From: Gymnogyps californianus | Taxonomy: Eukaryota > Chordata > Aves > Accipitriformes > Cathartidae | DNA length: 64,000 nucleotides | Assembly (NCBI RefSeq): GCF_018139145.2 | Contig: NC_059478.1 | Location: forward strand, 10,602,001 to 10,666,000 | Direction of reading: 5' to 3' | Shown: positions 22,901 to 37,900 of the stretch, in pieces | Numbering within the stretch: position 1 is the first letter of the stretch | How the letters are laid out: every line of letters begins with the position of its first letter | The notes under the pieces: model-generated | Seen by the model: the letters and a program-made list of their open reading frames with translations, nothing else | Database searches by the model: none | Told to the model about the DNA's origin: nothing | Program-made: the position numbers and the translations under genes

Positions 22901-25900
22901 TTCATTGTGTCTAATTAGCTAGACTGTCCAGACTCTGTTACTCTGGGTAAAGCTTCAGCCTTTAAAATAAGTACATTTCAGTCACCCAAGCACAGAGAAT
23001 TAGTCACTGAAATTAGGTCAATTATTATAAACAGCAACAACAACAAATGTTTCTTAACAAAGATCATTTAGTCTTTTATTTACAGCATCCCAACATTTGT
23101 TTCTTTCTCCTTTAGTCTGATTTTTCTCATTCTCAAGCTGTTGAGGAACTTCTTAATAAAATTAATTCAGGCTCATTTCTTGTAAGTCATATAGGCTTGG
23201 CTGTACATTTCATGGACACTGAAGAAGGCCCAGGAATCAGCTTTTGGGGAAGGACTGTATAATATTGCTAATGAGAAATATCAGGCAACACCATCCACCC
23301 CCCAAACTGAGTCAAAATGCTTTGAAGCTAACAAAGGTCAAAGTGAATACCCAAAATTAATTACGTTGTGTAATAAGTAACTTGTCATAAGAAGTAATCT
23401 CGTGGACAGGAGGAAGTAAGTTTTGGAATATCAGGTGATCTCAGCCCGGAGAGAAAGTTTAGGCAATGTAAAGGTGAGGGGAGATTTGACAGAACTTGAT
23501 CAAATGACACACGAATGTAATGTCAGTAAGGATGGTGGTGGCTGCAGAAGGAAATAGTTTGAAAGGAAACTCTACAGAGTGCACAGAGTTGTTCTCTGTG
23601 GTAATGGAAGGACAGGCATGGAGGAGCTCCTGCAGATGGAAGGATAAGAGATGTCTGTGGTTAGAACCAGGGCACTAATCTCATCTCAGTCTTTGTAACT
23701 GAAATCTGTTTCATGAATTATGACTGTCCTGTGTGTTTTCTTGGCATTTGCTTGACTATTCTTATCTCCTTCTAAATGTCTATTCATATTCCTAATGTGG
23801 ATTCTTGGCAGTTTCCTATTTTGTGATGATTAAGTAGAAAACATATCCTCGTTTGATCACAAATGTCCCCAGGATTTCTTGCTACATTTTCTATTGTAAA
23901 ATTATTTTGGCGTTTGTAGCATGTGCTTCCGTCACCAATATTTTTATTTACAATTCTTAGCTTGTAAAGAACCTCCTCCTAGGAGGGTTAAAGAAGTGCC
24001 TACTGAAATATGGGACAAACCTCCCTATCCACACGGTACTCAGGTAACATACAGATGTCGGCCTGGATATATAAAACTTGGACGAATTGTGTTTGAGTGT
24101 GCTGATGGAGCATGGAAGCAACACCTCCCGGCGGCAGAATGCAGAAGTAAGTATTTATGCAAAATACGTGCAAACATTTGATCTGACAGATCACATTCCT
24201 TGCCAGTGATGTCAATGTGAAGTTGCCATTGTATCTTTACCTGTAACTTACTTATTTCAGCATCCTTTAAAATATCATCCTAAAAGGTATGTATGCATAA
24301 GGAAACATTTTTGAAGGTCCTTTTCTCCAGATCAAAGGATTTTAATTTTTTTTCTTTACAGGAGAAGGTCTTACTCTAGGCCAGCCTTATTAGCCCAATT
24401 TATGTTAAGTTATTAAGAGCTTGCTTCCAAAACTTTAGAAAAAGTCTAACGCAGATGAAGTTTACAGTCTAAGCAGAATAAAGCACTAACCTAGCTTCTG
24501 AATGCGAGTCAAGAGACAATATTGTCTTCTTTTCAGTTTATTCAACTAGTTCTATGAAAGATATAATTTCTTGGAAGTGGGAAATTATTTTTTCCCGCCT
24601 TCTCTTTTAATCTGTGAAGGAAAATACATGATTAGGATGAGAGCTGCTATTTATTATCTCTAGGATATTGTGCTAAGAGTTTAGAATTATCTCACACCCT
24701 CATACAGAATTCATTAGTGAAGAAATTGACGTTTATTATTGTTAGTCAGCAGATACTTCTTTTCTGTAATAAATGAGTTTTAAACACAAAGAACTTTTAG
24801 ACACACAAGCTTTTTTTCTTACATTTCTAACATACAAAATTTTTACTAATAGAATATAAATGTTTGGTTTGATAATATAAAATTAAGTCCCAGGTGTCAT
24901 TCAAACAGAGATGAATACAACTCAGGAGTAAAAATGAATTAATAAAGTTGTTATTAGTTTCTTTACATTTTTTGTTTAATCACCTTCTCAGTTTTTATAT
25001 GTATTTGTATAACTACTCAGTGAACATGGATCTTTCAAGTTATACAAAATTTGGTGTTGCTTTTTAGTAACATATTCTAGTAAATAGTGCCACCCAGTGA
25101 ATAGATACTGACAGTGGCACCGTGCAGGTGGAAGGAGAAAAGGGATGGTCTGCCACAGGTTAAGTGATCACGTTCCCTTTTCAGGACAGGCCACACTAGC
25201 CAGCAAAATTGATCATGAGGTTGTCTGTTTTCTCTGAATCACACTGGAGCAGGTTTAGGGTCTACTCAAACACCTCTTCCTTGGAAAAAACAAGGATGTT
25301 GATATGTTTCAAGAAATGAAATTGCCTAGGTCGACAAGGACCAGGAAAGATTTCTTCTGAGGAGGCCTAATAGGTTTTAGCTATGCAGTTTATTTTGCAG
25401 TCCGTATTATAACATCAGAAGCGGATGAATGAGAGGGATGGTGTGTTTATCTTTGCAATTCTTCTGGGAATCCAGGGCAAATAGTTAGGACCAGACTACA
25501 AGAAAAGTCCCAGGGGGAACTGTGAGCAGAAAGGACTGAGGACCAAAAGACTCCTGTGGCCTTAGATCATCCCTCTTTACTCAGCACAATCCCCATCAGA
25601 TTGAGGAAATTACATTTCCAATCATGGATGGGTTCTGTAGTGGAAACTTTGGACCAATTTATGTCACAAGTTGTATGAAAAGCTGAAGTTACATCCTGCC
25701 ATTAAATTTGTCATAAAACTTAAGATGAGCTCAGCCTTTTTAAAGGAATAAAAACTGCTAGATTATTATTTAATTTTTAAAAAAAAAATCAGCAGATCTT
25801 TACTCCAATGTGTCGTCATTGAAGATAGTGATTAAAAAAGGGGGGGTTAATCAAACTAGTGCTGAGCATTTTTGAATTTTTTAAAGGCCCGTACTTGCTA

Positions 25901-28900
25901 CTAATTACTAGAAAAGTGCTGTCTTTCACACTTTACGTTCCTATGTATGGTGTAAGTAATTTTTTTTTCTTCTTTTTTTTACCAGATAAGCCCTGTGGAC
26001 ATCCTGGAGATACTGAGTTTGGTTCCTTTGAACTTACGAGTGGAAGTGAATTTGTATTTGGTGCCAGAGTTGAGTACAGATGTAATGAGGGGTAATACTT
26101 ATTTAATTCAATATATGGGAGTTAACATAAGGTGTTAATGTTAAAAGAAGTGTCAGTTATAGATTTGTTGTCTGTAATGCAGCTGCAACTTACTAACATT
26201 TAATGTTTGGTGACTGTTAACTTTAAATTTCTGCAATTACAGTAATACTAAGGATGATAACTCTTTCTCATGTCTGATGCTATTGGACTAATGAACTCAT
26301 GCACCTGAAGCTGTCATCCAAAGTGTCTAAAATGCATAAGGCTGTAGCTAACTTGAAATCGTGGCTGTCCGAGTAGAAAACAAAATAGTGATCTGTCTGT
26401 AAAGCTGCCTCATGACTCCACCATCCAGCCAGTTCAGATGGAAATGCAGCTTTGTATGCTGGAATCAGTGCTCTCAGTAGGCAGTCATGATGCAGTTATG
26501 TTAGCGTAGTCATTAGGCCATACAACAGTGTCTCCTATTCAGAACCACAACTCATCAGTCCTGCTTAAATCATTTCTGTGCATTATGAAGTAAAATGTAT
26601 TGTAAAAAATGTTTGAAGGAAGACCTTTCTGGTAGACTTACTAACATGTCTTCATTGACTGCTTGGAAGAAATTCTTCTCTCTTCCTCCTCTATTCATCT
26701 TCTCCAATGAAAACTGCAGCAAGGCAAATATATAGTATTGTGCTTAGTTAAGTATGCCTATGACTGGATTCTTTCCTCTTGAAATGCAAATCAGCTATAA
26801 GCATGGTGCAGTGGTTTAGCCATGCTTTTGCAGTCTTTGTATTGCTGGAATCTAGTCTGAGTTCCACAAAAAGAGTTCCAAAATCAATATTCTCCTTAAT
26901 CCCTTAAATTCAGACAGTTCTTCACTGTCATTTCAGACTAGCTGTACTTCTTCTGACTGCATTTCAGACAAAGCAGAAGCCATGGCATTGTGGCCATGTT
27001 ACCCTCAATCCTAAGATAATACTAGCTCATCAAAGCATGAGATGCATATGGTTTGGATTAAGTCCTATTTTGATGCTGTCACGTGGCTTTCAGTCATACT
27101 AGAGCACAGGCAACAGGAGTTTTACTCTGCTTGCTATTGATTGTGTAAATTACCCCTAGGTCATTTGTTATGTAGCTAAAGCTTGCTATCTCTGTAATGA
27201 AGAAGCCATCTTACTGATTAGTTCCTACTTTCTGATTTTTTTCATATTTTTTGCCATACGCAATTAAAAGAAACAAAATAGGGAAGATGCAGGCCAAAAA
27301 ATTACGCTGTTTTGTCACGTTTTGGTTAGTCTGTGCTAGAACATATGAAACCTGCTTCCTTTGCTTCAGAAACAGCAGCACTGCTGTTTCTGTCACATAA
27401 TGAGACTGTATTTTAGCATTGTTTACTTTTTATTCGGTAAGATACTGGATGCTCAGCCAAAGAAATTACCGTGAGTGTCAGGCAGATGGATGGAGCAATG
27501 ACATCCCTCACTGTGAAGGTAAATGGAGTTTGACATTTAATTCTTTATCAAACTGTCTTTTTATCTGTCTAATACTACCTAGAACTAGTCTGTGATCTCT
27601 CTACTAGTATTAATTCACATATGTTTAAATTCAAGTTATGCAGCAGTGAAACTCTTACAATGACTGCTCAGCCATTTTAGTCCAATAAGCATTCATGCTT
27701 TTGTTAAAAAGCATTCACAAAATGGAATCTTGTCACCGCCAGACTGGCTTAAAGGTCTGCCTCACCTAAAGGCCCTGATAGAGTAGATGCCTGCAAAACA
27801 TGGTTACAAAAGACAGCTGGGATGAGGCATTTCAGATGTATGTGAAAGCATGTGTGTTTTTAGCTAGTTCTTTCCTCCACCCTTGTAAATATCCTAGCCA
27901 TTAAGATTTTGTTATAAGTTCTTCTCCCTATTAGCATACTGTGGAAGAGCTTCAGTAAGTGAGAATGAGAGCAAGAGAGACTTAGACCTCAAGACTTAAT
28001 AGACTGGATGGCTCAGATGATACTTCCCTGATTTTGGAAACCTTTTTACCAGTTTCAAACCTGTATGATTATGAAAATAAGCTTCCTTTCTTCCCAAAGA
28101 TAATTTTTAACTGGTCTATTTTAACATATATATGCAGTGGCGATATTTCTCTTTAGGTTAAGCATCTGTCAAGAAAGGGTCTCTAAGGAAAGAATCACAA
28201 ATGAAAGTAGATATCTTTCTCTTGTCTAGAGTTTGTTGTCTGTGTTTTGACATTTTCTTGGTCTCAGGTATTTCACGTTTAGTTTACTGGATTTTGAGTG
28301 TCCTCAGTTTTAGGCAAACAGGTCTATATATGCACAGTACAGAGCAATGGTTTCCAACATTTTTTGTCACATATCACCAAGATACTGCAATTTCAAAGTC
28401 CTCATAAGATTTTTCTTTCATGATTAAGGAGTTTTCATTAGGCTGAAATATGATTGCCTATGAAAGAAAGTATTTGTATAATGTCCTAATTGTGAGGAAC
28501 CTAGAAGATAGAATGTGAGCTCATAGAAAAGGCAGATGGCTTATAAGATGGAGAATGTTGTCAGAGAGAAGTGGGAGCTATGGTAGGCAAAACACCAGCC
28601 ACTTTCATACATGCTCAGTGATATCTATGTGAACATTAAGAATGAGCTTTGATAGTCATTTCCCCCTCAATAAGGAATATCTGATGACATACGTTAATTC
28701 TTCCTTTTTCTGCAGTTACAAAGTTAGGAGATACAAGAGGTCTAATTCATGGCTGACATCATTGTATTTGTTTACTTTAGTAATATAATTTTTCTGATAT
28801 CCTTAACTAGGTTTTTTAGTTAGTAACTGAACTGTTGTAGTCAGTCTGTAACACAGCACTTTTCCAGATACTTGTCTGTAGCAAATCCAGTTTGGCATAG

Positions 28901-31900
28901 CTCTAGAGTAAATTAACCTATTTTGACAAAGTTTAATGGCCCTATGTGTCAGTCAAGGCTCATCTAACCATCCATAGAATTCATAGGATCATAGGATAAT
29001 TTAGATTGGGCGAGACCTCAGGAGGTCATCTAGTTCAGTGGGTGCTCTGTCTTAGCCTTCAAGGGCAGAGAAGAGGATGGTGAGAGCTGGTCTACAAGCT
29101 TCCTCCTCTGTCAGTCTGTCTTTTTGCTTGGGGTTTTGTATTATATCTGTTGCAAATGGTATGTGAATACATAACAAGAGTGTATATTTTTAAAATGTGT
29201 AAGGAAGTTACAGTGAGTTTTCTGTATCTTAACTTTTTTGTGTGTTAATTTATTTTACAGAATAGACCTCAAAATGGCTGGTTTTTGCCTTTCCTTTTGT
29301 TTTGTTTTATTTTTCAGTGGCAAAGTGTTTACCTGTACAAGCACCAGAAAATGGAAGAATAATTATGACTGGTGCATTTGAGCTAGGCCGAGAATATTCC
29401 TTTGGCCAGGTTGTAAATTTTGAATGTAATGCAAAATACAGGCTTGTTGGATCTAAAGAAATAATTTGCTCTTCTAATGGAAAATGGAATGGTGATGTGC
29501 CTCAGTGCCAAGGTAAAAAGGACACTGTTTATTATCTGTAATTAAGAAGCTTTATTCTCACAGACTTCTAAGGACTAGTTACCATATGGGAAACTACAAA
29601 GCTTTCACTTTATTCCACAGCAATTAAGCATAGTTTGTCTGTAAACAATCTCCATTGCATATATGGAGAAGAAGTAGGATAAGAAAGAGAAATCAGAGAA
29701 TATTGGATGCTAATATAGTCATAATGGACCATCTGTTCTACATTTTCACTACAAGCTGTATGTTTTGTCAGGCTGCAGTCAATTTCTTTGAAAATAGCTT
29801 TGGTATGTCTACATAAGATTCAATCACTTCAGTGTTGGTTTAACAGAAGTAATTACAAACAATTTTGAATCTATGATGTGAACCAAGTTTAAAAAACAAG
29901 TATGATTTTAATTCACTCATGTTCTTAGGGTATATAAAATACAAAGAAATCATGATGGATTTTTCTTTCTTCAGATTAATGTGTTTTGACAAGTTAGAAG
30001 GTTAATTCATGTTTAGTTTGTACAGAAGCACAGAATCACAGAATAGGTGAGGCTGGAAGGGACCTCTGAAGGTCCATCAAAGCAGTCAGCTAGGGCAAGT
30101 TGCTCAACACCACATCCAGTCAGCTTTTGAACATCTCCAAGGATGGAGACTCCACAGCCTCTCTGGGTAACCCATTCCAGTGTTTGACCACTCTTAAGTA
30201 AAAATATTTTTCTTATGTTTAAGTAGTATTTCCTGTATTTGAATTTGTGCCCATTGTTTCTCTTCTTGTCACTGGGTGCCAGTGAGAAGGGCCTGGCTCC
30301 ATCATCTTTACTTCTGCCCGCCCCACCACAGTCAGGAATTTATATATATAAATAAGATCCTCCCTCCCCCCCCAAGCCGCCTTTTCTCTAGACTCTCTTA
30401 AGCCTCTTTTTATCTGTCAGTTTTTCCAATTCCTTAATTATCTTCATGTCCCTTCACTGGACCTGCTCCAGTATGTCTGTGTCTTTCCTGTATTGGGGGG
30501 CTCAGACCTGGACACAGCACTCCAGATGTGGTCTCAGCAGTGCTGAGTAGAGGGGAAGGATTACTTCGTTTGACCTGCTGGCAACACTCTTCCCAGTGGA
30601 GCCCAGGATGCTGGGTTTTTTGTTTGCTGCAAAGGCACATTGCTGGCCCCTGTTTAACTTGTCCATCAGGACTGCCAAGATTTTTTCTGCAGAACTACTT
30701 TTCAGCCAGTCGACCCCACCCTGCCCCGCCTGCAGTTTGTACTGGTGGATGGGGTTGCTGCTCCCATTTTGCAAATAGAGATTGTAAGGGATTGGATTGT
30801 CAGTATGTAAGAATGATCCCAGGAAGCTTATGGTAACAATCCCTGTTAAATATTCAGTCCATCAGGTTTCTTAGATTACTTGTATGTTATCTGATCGGGA
30901 AGTATGCGTTTAGAAGACCAGAGTACATATATCAGGATGTCAGATACATGTGTGGTTTGTTCACAATTTCAGCGCTGCATTTTGCTGCTTTGAAACCCCT
31001 ATTTATTATAATTTGAACAGCATAAAGTGGGATTAAACACATGTGCTTGCAGCATTTGCAGAATATAGTGAATTTTATTAAACAATGACAGTTTCACTGA
31101 GCTATATTTCATCCTAAATACAAAGTAAATCCAGCAAAGAAATCCAAGAGAGCTCTTTGGTGTCCTGCTCTGTGGCCTAGGAAACTAAGCCTTGAATATT
31201 TTCTGGCTTTATGAATGCAGTTTGTGGAAAATGCACGCTCTCGGTGGTTTTATTGGGTTTGGCAAGGAGCTGGGGATGCTGAGGTTCTTTTATAGATTGT
31301 CAAGCATTCCAGTGTCAGTTTTCCAGATCGTTTAATTATTTTTTCCTGTTGATGCCATGATTTAACTAATCGTCTACTAGCTATGAGAGAGCTTTAGGTT
31401 TGCTGGAAATTACAAGGAAATGGAATTATCTGAAAAATGGAAAATCCTAAATTTCAGCTAGCCTAGTTGTTTATTTTAGAATGTCCCCTCCCTTATATAC
31501 TGATTCTGAGATCCATTAAAATCCAAAGCAAAGCCCTGAAATCTGTCTCATGAACCAATTTGCTATTGATGCTGTGCTACACCACACTTTTTACCTGGCA
31601 CCCACAATCAGGTCATTGAAGAGTTCTCAAATAAGTTTCAAACAGTTTCCAAATGCAAATGTTTTTGTGAAGTCCACTGAAAAAAACCCTAAATTTTATT
31701 CCAATAGGCATTTATTCTTAGCAAATAAAAATAAACAAAAATATATGGACTTTGTCTTTCTCAATTTCAGAGATTATCTGTGATGTGCCAGAAATTCTGC
31801 ATGGACACGTACGTTCTCCAAAGGGGTCTTACAAGGAATCTGAACAACTACAGTTTGCCTGTGATGAAGGATACAGATACGGTGAAAGAGCAGATGTACA

Positions 31901-34900
31901 ATGTACTGAATCAGGATGGAATCCAACCCCCTATTGCACTGGTTAGCCTTGCCTAAAGTTATTTTGCACATTTGTTGTGTTTGGAAGTAATTTCAGAGAT
32001 TAGTAATGACAAAAGTTGTTTATTCATAACAAAAGAAAACCATCCACATCTGACCAATATCCCATGAAGATCTAGAAGAATTAAGTGTTAAAGGGACCAC
32101 ACAACTGGATAAGAATTTTCCATGGAAAGCAGTAGCAAAAACAGTTAATTCAGTCTTTTGTTACTTGAGTGTAGTTAAATAGGTCCATGAAGCAACAATT
32201 GCTCCAGTATACTGCATAAATGAGACTGATGCTAAAATACTTCATGCAGCATTAGTAGCTGTTGTTATTTTATTCTTTTTTTGTATGATTCGGAATTAGT
32301 GGGGGGAACATAGGAAAAAGATTTCTTGGGTTAGAAAAAAATCCTAATTTGGACAAATAGGAAGGATAAAGCTGAATCTCCTTACCTTCTACAAAATATG
32401 ATGAAAATGTTTTATCTAAGGAATGGAAAAGTCAGACACTAAAAAGAATATTTAAGCAAGCAGGAAAAAAAAGTATTAATGCCAGAGGAATTCAAAGTTC
32501 AGAAGGAATCTGAAACTTTCAATGGCATGGGAAAATTAACATTTGAAACCAACTTCTTAGAGAAGTGGTATGGTTTTTGAAGTCCTATTGTCTTCACATC
32601 AAGTCTCGATACCTTTTTAAGTGTGTTCGACATGAACATAACTGGTGTAAGTCAGTGGCTGTGCTGTATGTTGGAAGACTGGGTAAAGAAATATTTGTTT
32701 GATACCATATGAATCGCAGCAGTATGAATAAAATTGGGAAAAGCTACTAGTCTTAGTTGATGACCTACTTATGAAAGAACAAAGCAGTTCTTTGAGGGGG
32801 AGATACAAGTTAATGCATCTTCAGGTCTTCTGTGTTCGGTAGTTGAGATGCTGTGTCACCATAGCCAAGACTCTGCTACTTGTAATCATAGGACTAACCA
32901 CTCAGTAAAATACCACTCAACGTCTCACCCTGTATGAACATTTGAGACAATGGAAGTTTGCTTGACCTAGTGAACTGACCTCTGCATTTTGTCTGAGTGT
33001 CCTGATGAGTCTTACTGTAGTTTGAGCAGACTGAGCACCTGGTTGCTAGTCATTATATCCATTCTTTAAATTTCCAGACTACTAGTTCTGATCAACCAGT
33101 TCCAACCAAAGAGGAACAACTCAAAAATGATCCCTATTTCACTGATGGAACTTCAGTAAGAAATTGTTAGTGTACTGTGCAACCTTTCAGAAATGACTGG
33201 AAATTACAAAAGTATCTTTCACAGTATCTTTCAAATTAAAATCCTGACTTACTTAAGTTTGTAAGCTGCCTTTCAAGAGTTCTTCTGAAATAGTAAGATA
33301 GTGTTGTAGGAAGAACAATCTGAAGTTGACATAGCCATTTCCAGAGGAGTTTGAACAAATGTGTAGTCCAATTTCAGAAGGATAAGTAGTCCATTGATGG
33401 CCATAAGTGTGTAAGCTGAAAATTACAATGGAATTGTAGTGCTGGATTATACATAAAGCTGAAAACAATAGTACTTTCTACACAACCATTATGTCAAGAA
33501 TTGTGTACAACATAGCTTTGAAGTTCACTAACCCTAAGAACCATGGACATGAAGTGATGTATAAATAGAGACCAAAGTAACATGGTATGCATGAATCCTG
33601 CCACTGTCCATGACCCTTAGTCTAGGATGAAGACAGCAATTTGTTTAATGTCATCAGAACTGTAATTGCACAACCACATTATCTATGGTGTTCAACCTTC
33701 CCATCAGAAATTGTCTGATAATCTCTACAAATTAATATATTTACAATGCTGAAACTCCCTCTTGCTTTCTAACTTCCAAATGCCTTCTGAGCAGTTAAGA
33801 TGACAAATCCATTATTTCTGAGGCTAGTCCTGTTGACATCAGCCCTCTGGGTCATGGATTTTACTTTAGTTTCATTCAACTACAACACTTAAAGACTATA
33901 TTTAAATCTCTAAATCCCACAAACAGAAATACGCATGTTATGTCGCAGTTGAAATAGTTTGAGGTAAATATTGGGGAGATCATTAGTGCCTTGAATTGTC
34001 TTCAAGAAATTGCCAAATACTTGAAACTAGAAAAAAATGTTGGCAACAGGGCAAGACTGGAGGATGTTATGTACCACCCACCTTCCTGGGACCTCTTCCA
34101 GAAAGACTCCTTTAGAAATAATGAGTAGTTAGTCTTAGCGCCCACTCAGTTCTTGACCTTTCTGCTTCAAGATTAGTAATGATACTAATTAATATGCATT
34201 GCCTACAGTTTAGCAACATATTGCTTTTAAGAAGTGCCAAACAAAACATTCTTCCAGACAGTGATATACTGGGCTCTGATACTTGGGGCATATTCAAATA
34301 CTGATCCTACTTGACTTATCACTGAACCTAGATGATTCAGCAGTACATGCATACAGCTGATTCGCCCACCTTCACTCCACAGCAGGACCAACCTGTAGTT
34401 ACCTTATAGTCATCCCCTCCCAGCCCTGAGTGTGTTGATGATATTTTCTGAATTGGAAGTAGAATACAAAAAAACGCAAAAGACAGGCGCCAGTTTATAA
34501 ATAGTATGTTGGCCTGGCTTCTCTGAGCATAAAGATATCATGAGCGTTTTAGAATAGCATTCTCGTCCTTTCTCAGTTGTTGAAATACTTCCAGTGTCAG
34601 TGCAAGACCCTAATCTTAATCACACAGCCTTTGAATGATCAGTTCCTAGTTAAGTATAACTATTTCTCCATTTAGGACCTGCCAGTGAACCTGCCCTCCT
34701 TTGGGACAGTGACCAGGAGAGCTGTGAGTCCAGCATAGGTCATTTTGAGCTCCAGCTGTGGAATGACCTACTGGAAAAGATTAGTCGAATTCAGTTTGAT
34801 CACCTCTAGTTCTTGCTCCAACCATTCTCTTTGCAATTAAGTTTTAATCTTCTAATTAGCATGACATCAGTAACAGCTGTCACTCTCTTACAGAACCGTA

Positions 34901-37900
34901 CATTTCTAAGATTGGGAGAGAAATGTCACCTTTTCTTTGCCCTAAGAGACATCTTTTTAACAATTTTATGCAGTTATGGTCAATATACTATGAAAAGAAG
35001 AACTTATGCAATAAATACAAACATATGCTTCAAATTAGCATCCAATTTTTCTCTTTTTATTTAGAAATTGTATGCTCTCCTCCAAGAATTCCCAATGGGA
35101 ACTTTAGACCTCAAGAAGACAACTACATAGTAGGTGATACAATCACAATACAGTGTAATCCTGGATATCATTTTAAAACATTGACTGGCAAAAGCACAGC
35201 TGAATGCACCAAGAATGGCTGGGTGCCTGATCCAGGCTGTGTCCGTAAGTAGCTCTCATGAATGAAGACACAACATGTAGAGTTGTTGGAAATATCTCAC
35301 TGAAAAAGAGGTCAAGAGAAAAACTTAAGAAGCATGAGAAATGAGAGTTGCTTATTCATTGTGTTTCTTTGTGATGTAAAGCTTAATTTGATGGTTTGGA
35401 AAAATCAGCTATAAAAACAATGGTGTAATCTACATTTACATTATGTTTATAGATATAGTGAGTGTTAAAGTGTCCAAACCAAAACAAAACATCGGCAGTG
35501 GTTGGAAGGTATCTTTCATCGTAGTTATCACAGCTTTAGATTTTTACTTGCAGTTATATGTTGGTATATTATGAACAATCAATCACAGTTTTATTCTACC
35601 TATTATAATATTTGTCAAATAACAAAACAACATATTCTTGATTGTTGATGAGTTCTTTCTTGGCTTAAACTTCCCATAACTACAATGATAGTTTTGCCCC
35701 GTAGGCACAGTATTAACAAATAAATAAATAAATTAGCAATTAATTTCATAATCTAGCACTCTTTGGTCTTTGGTCACTGAAAGTAAAAGAAAAACTTAGA
35801 AAACAAAATGTGAGAGAAACCCTGATGAAATCAGTCTTGTAAATGAACCTTTGGATAAGATGATTTGAACTATTCCCAAAAAGTGCAATTAGTATCTGTA
35901 TTAATCTTTTCTGTATATATGTGTAGGTTCTGAAATTCAGGTATCGTTCTGAGACCACTTCACTCATTATTGAATGGTCTGTCCAGTGGGTGATCTCCTG
36001 TGCCCCAGCACGTAGGCTCTAGGTCAGAGCACTTCAGGAGGAACCTACCTGCCATGGCGAAGTAGGACACCCTGGGTAAACTTGAATGAAAGCTTCTGGG
36101 AATCTCCTCCTTCTATCCTTGCCTCGTCCCTGAAAAGGGTCAGTTCTTTTGAGGAACTGAGAGAACAAAAGAAAAACACTACAGTTTTAAAATAAAAATG
36201 AGAAGAGCTAGGAAGAGCTTTTGCTGCAGGATCCCAAAAGTTACAAATGAAAGTGGTGACAGGAGTCATCTCAATTTTAAGAGTCCACAGTTCAGTGTCT
36301 ATATCTGAGCTAGCTGTCTGGGCTCCCATCATGGTCAGTGTAGTAAATTTAGTCGAGATACTCTACAAAGACAGTGTCATCTCACCGTAGAATAAATACT
36401 TACATTTGGTCTCATGAGTCAGCCTTTGGAGTCCGCTGAGAATATTGACTGGATTTCTGTTGGTTGCAGTGGAGTCAGAGGGAAGCAACACAGGTATAAG
36501 CACTGACAAAGACACCAGAAGCAGAGTGCAATTGTTCTTGCACTCCTTAGGATCTGCCAAGGTGTGCAGTCCTGATTCTGTCAGTTTCAGAAAACACTCA
36601 GATGATGAAGCTGAATCTGAATTAATTGTGTCCTGAGCTTTCTGTCATGCAAGTGTTGATATTGTTGCTGTTTAATTCTATTTCAAGAGAAACCATGTGA
36701 CTACCCAGCTATAGAAAATGGCAGGTTAAGTGAAACACTGGAGTACTACAAAAACTATTACTTTCCAATGAGGTTTGGGCAGCATGCTGATTACCACTGC
36801 GCTAATGGTTATTCAACCCTGAGCGGAGAATACTGGGCTCAAACGGTCTGTTCTGAAAGGGGCTGGTATCCAGAGCCAAAATGCCTGAGTAAGTACATTT
36901 CTACTATATGATCAATTCTGTTACAATTATCAAAGGTCTGTGCAGCAGAAATTGTGCCGATGGAGCACAAGACGGAACAAAGGACAGTTTGTTAAAGTAG
37001 AACTGCTTTAGTTGACCCCTGTAACTGCACCCAGACTGTCATCCTATCTGCAGAGCTCAAACTGTCAGCTGGTAAAGTGACACTCTGAAGTGAGTAAGGC
37101 TGAAATGATGCTTTTGGATTTTGGAGATTCTTTACTCCTGGAACTATTCATGAGATGAAATACATAGGAAATGTTTCTCTTCTCCGGCTTCTGGGTCACA
37201 TGCATGCATCTACTTTCATCAGCACACACCGCTGCACATACAAACAGAGAGTTTCTACTCTATGTAAATATATTTTTCCTTCTGTGGCTTGGGCACTTTG
37301 ACTAGAGGTTCCTCTCTGAGATCCTTTGCTGGTCCCTTTGGATAGCGTTTGGAGCTGAGAAGGTGGCACACTCTTGCAATAAGCTGAAAGTGAGCATGGT
37401 ATCAGCAAAAGATCCAGATACACTGACTTAGATTTAAAATAAATTAGATTTAAAATAGATTTAAAGCAGCGAGCTGAGGCCTCCTCTCCTAACACACATC
37501 TTCAGTCACAGTAAAGTTCCTACCTTCCAGTAGGGCTTGGAAGTGGATTACAAAAGTTTGATCTTTCCTTGTTGCCCTCAGTGGAGTGGTGCTCAGTGCA
37601 CGAAATGAGTGGAGTCCTGCCCGGAGGAAAGGACCAGTTACTCAAGTAACACAGCTATAGCATTCCTTCAGCCATCTTCCTTGTGTCTGGGCTCTTGGGG
37701 GCGCAGAATGTTGTAGAGCCAGTGTGCTTACTTGTTGCTAAAATCTCTAGAGCTGTTCTGAGAGGCTGATATATTTGCACAGAGATGATAAAATCTCCTG
37801 GATGCAAATGCTGAAAATCACTCGGGGCAGACATCAATATTTGAGAGACATAGCAGACCAAACCAGAGCTGGTGTACATGACGTTAGATGCACTGAAGTT

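Noticed and set aside
37196..37495. Minus-strand frame of 99 codons in CFH intron 8
   Set aside because: No similarity to any family known to me; it lies in an ordinary intron.
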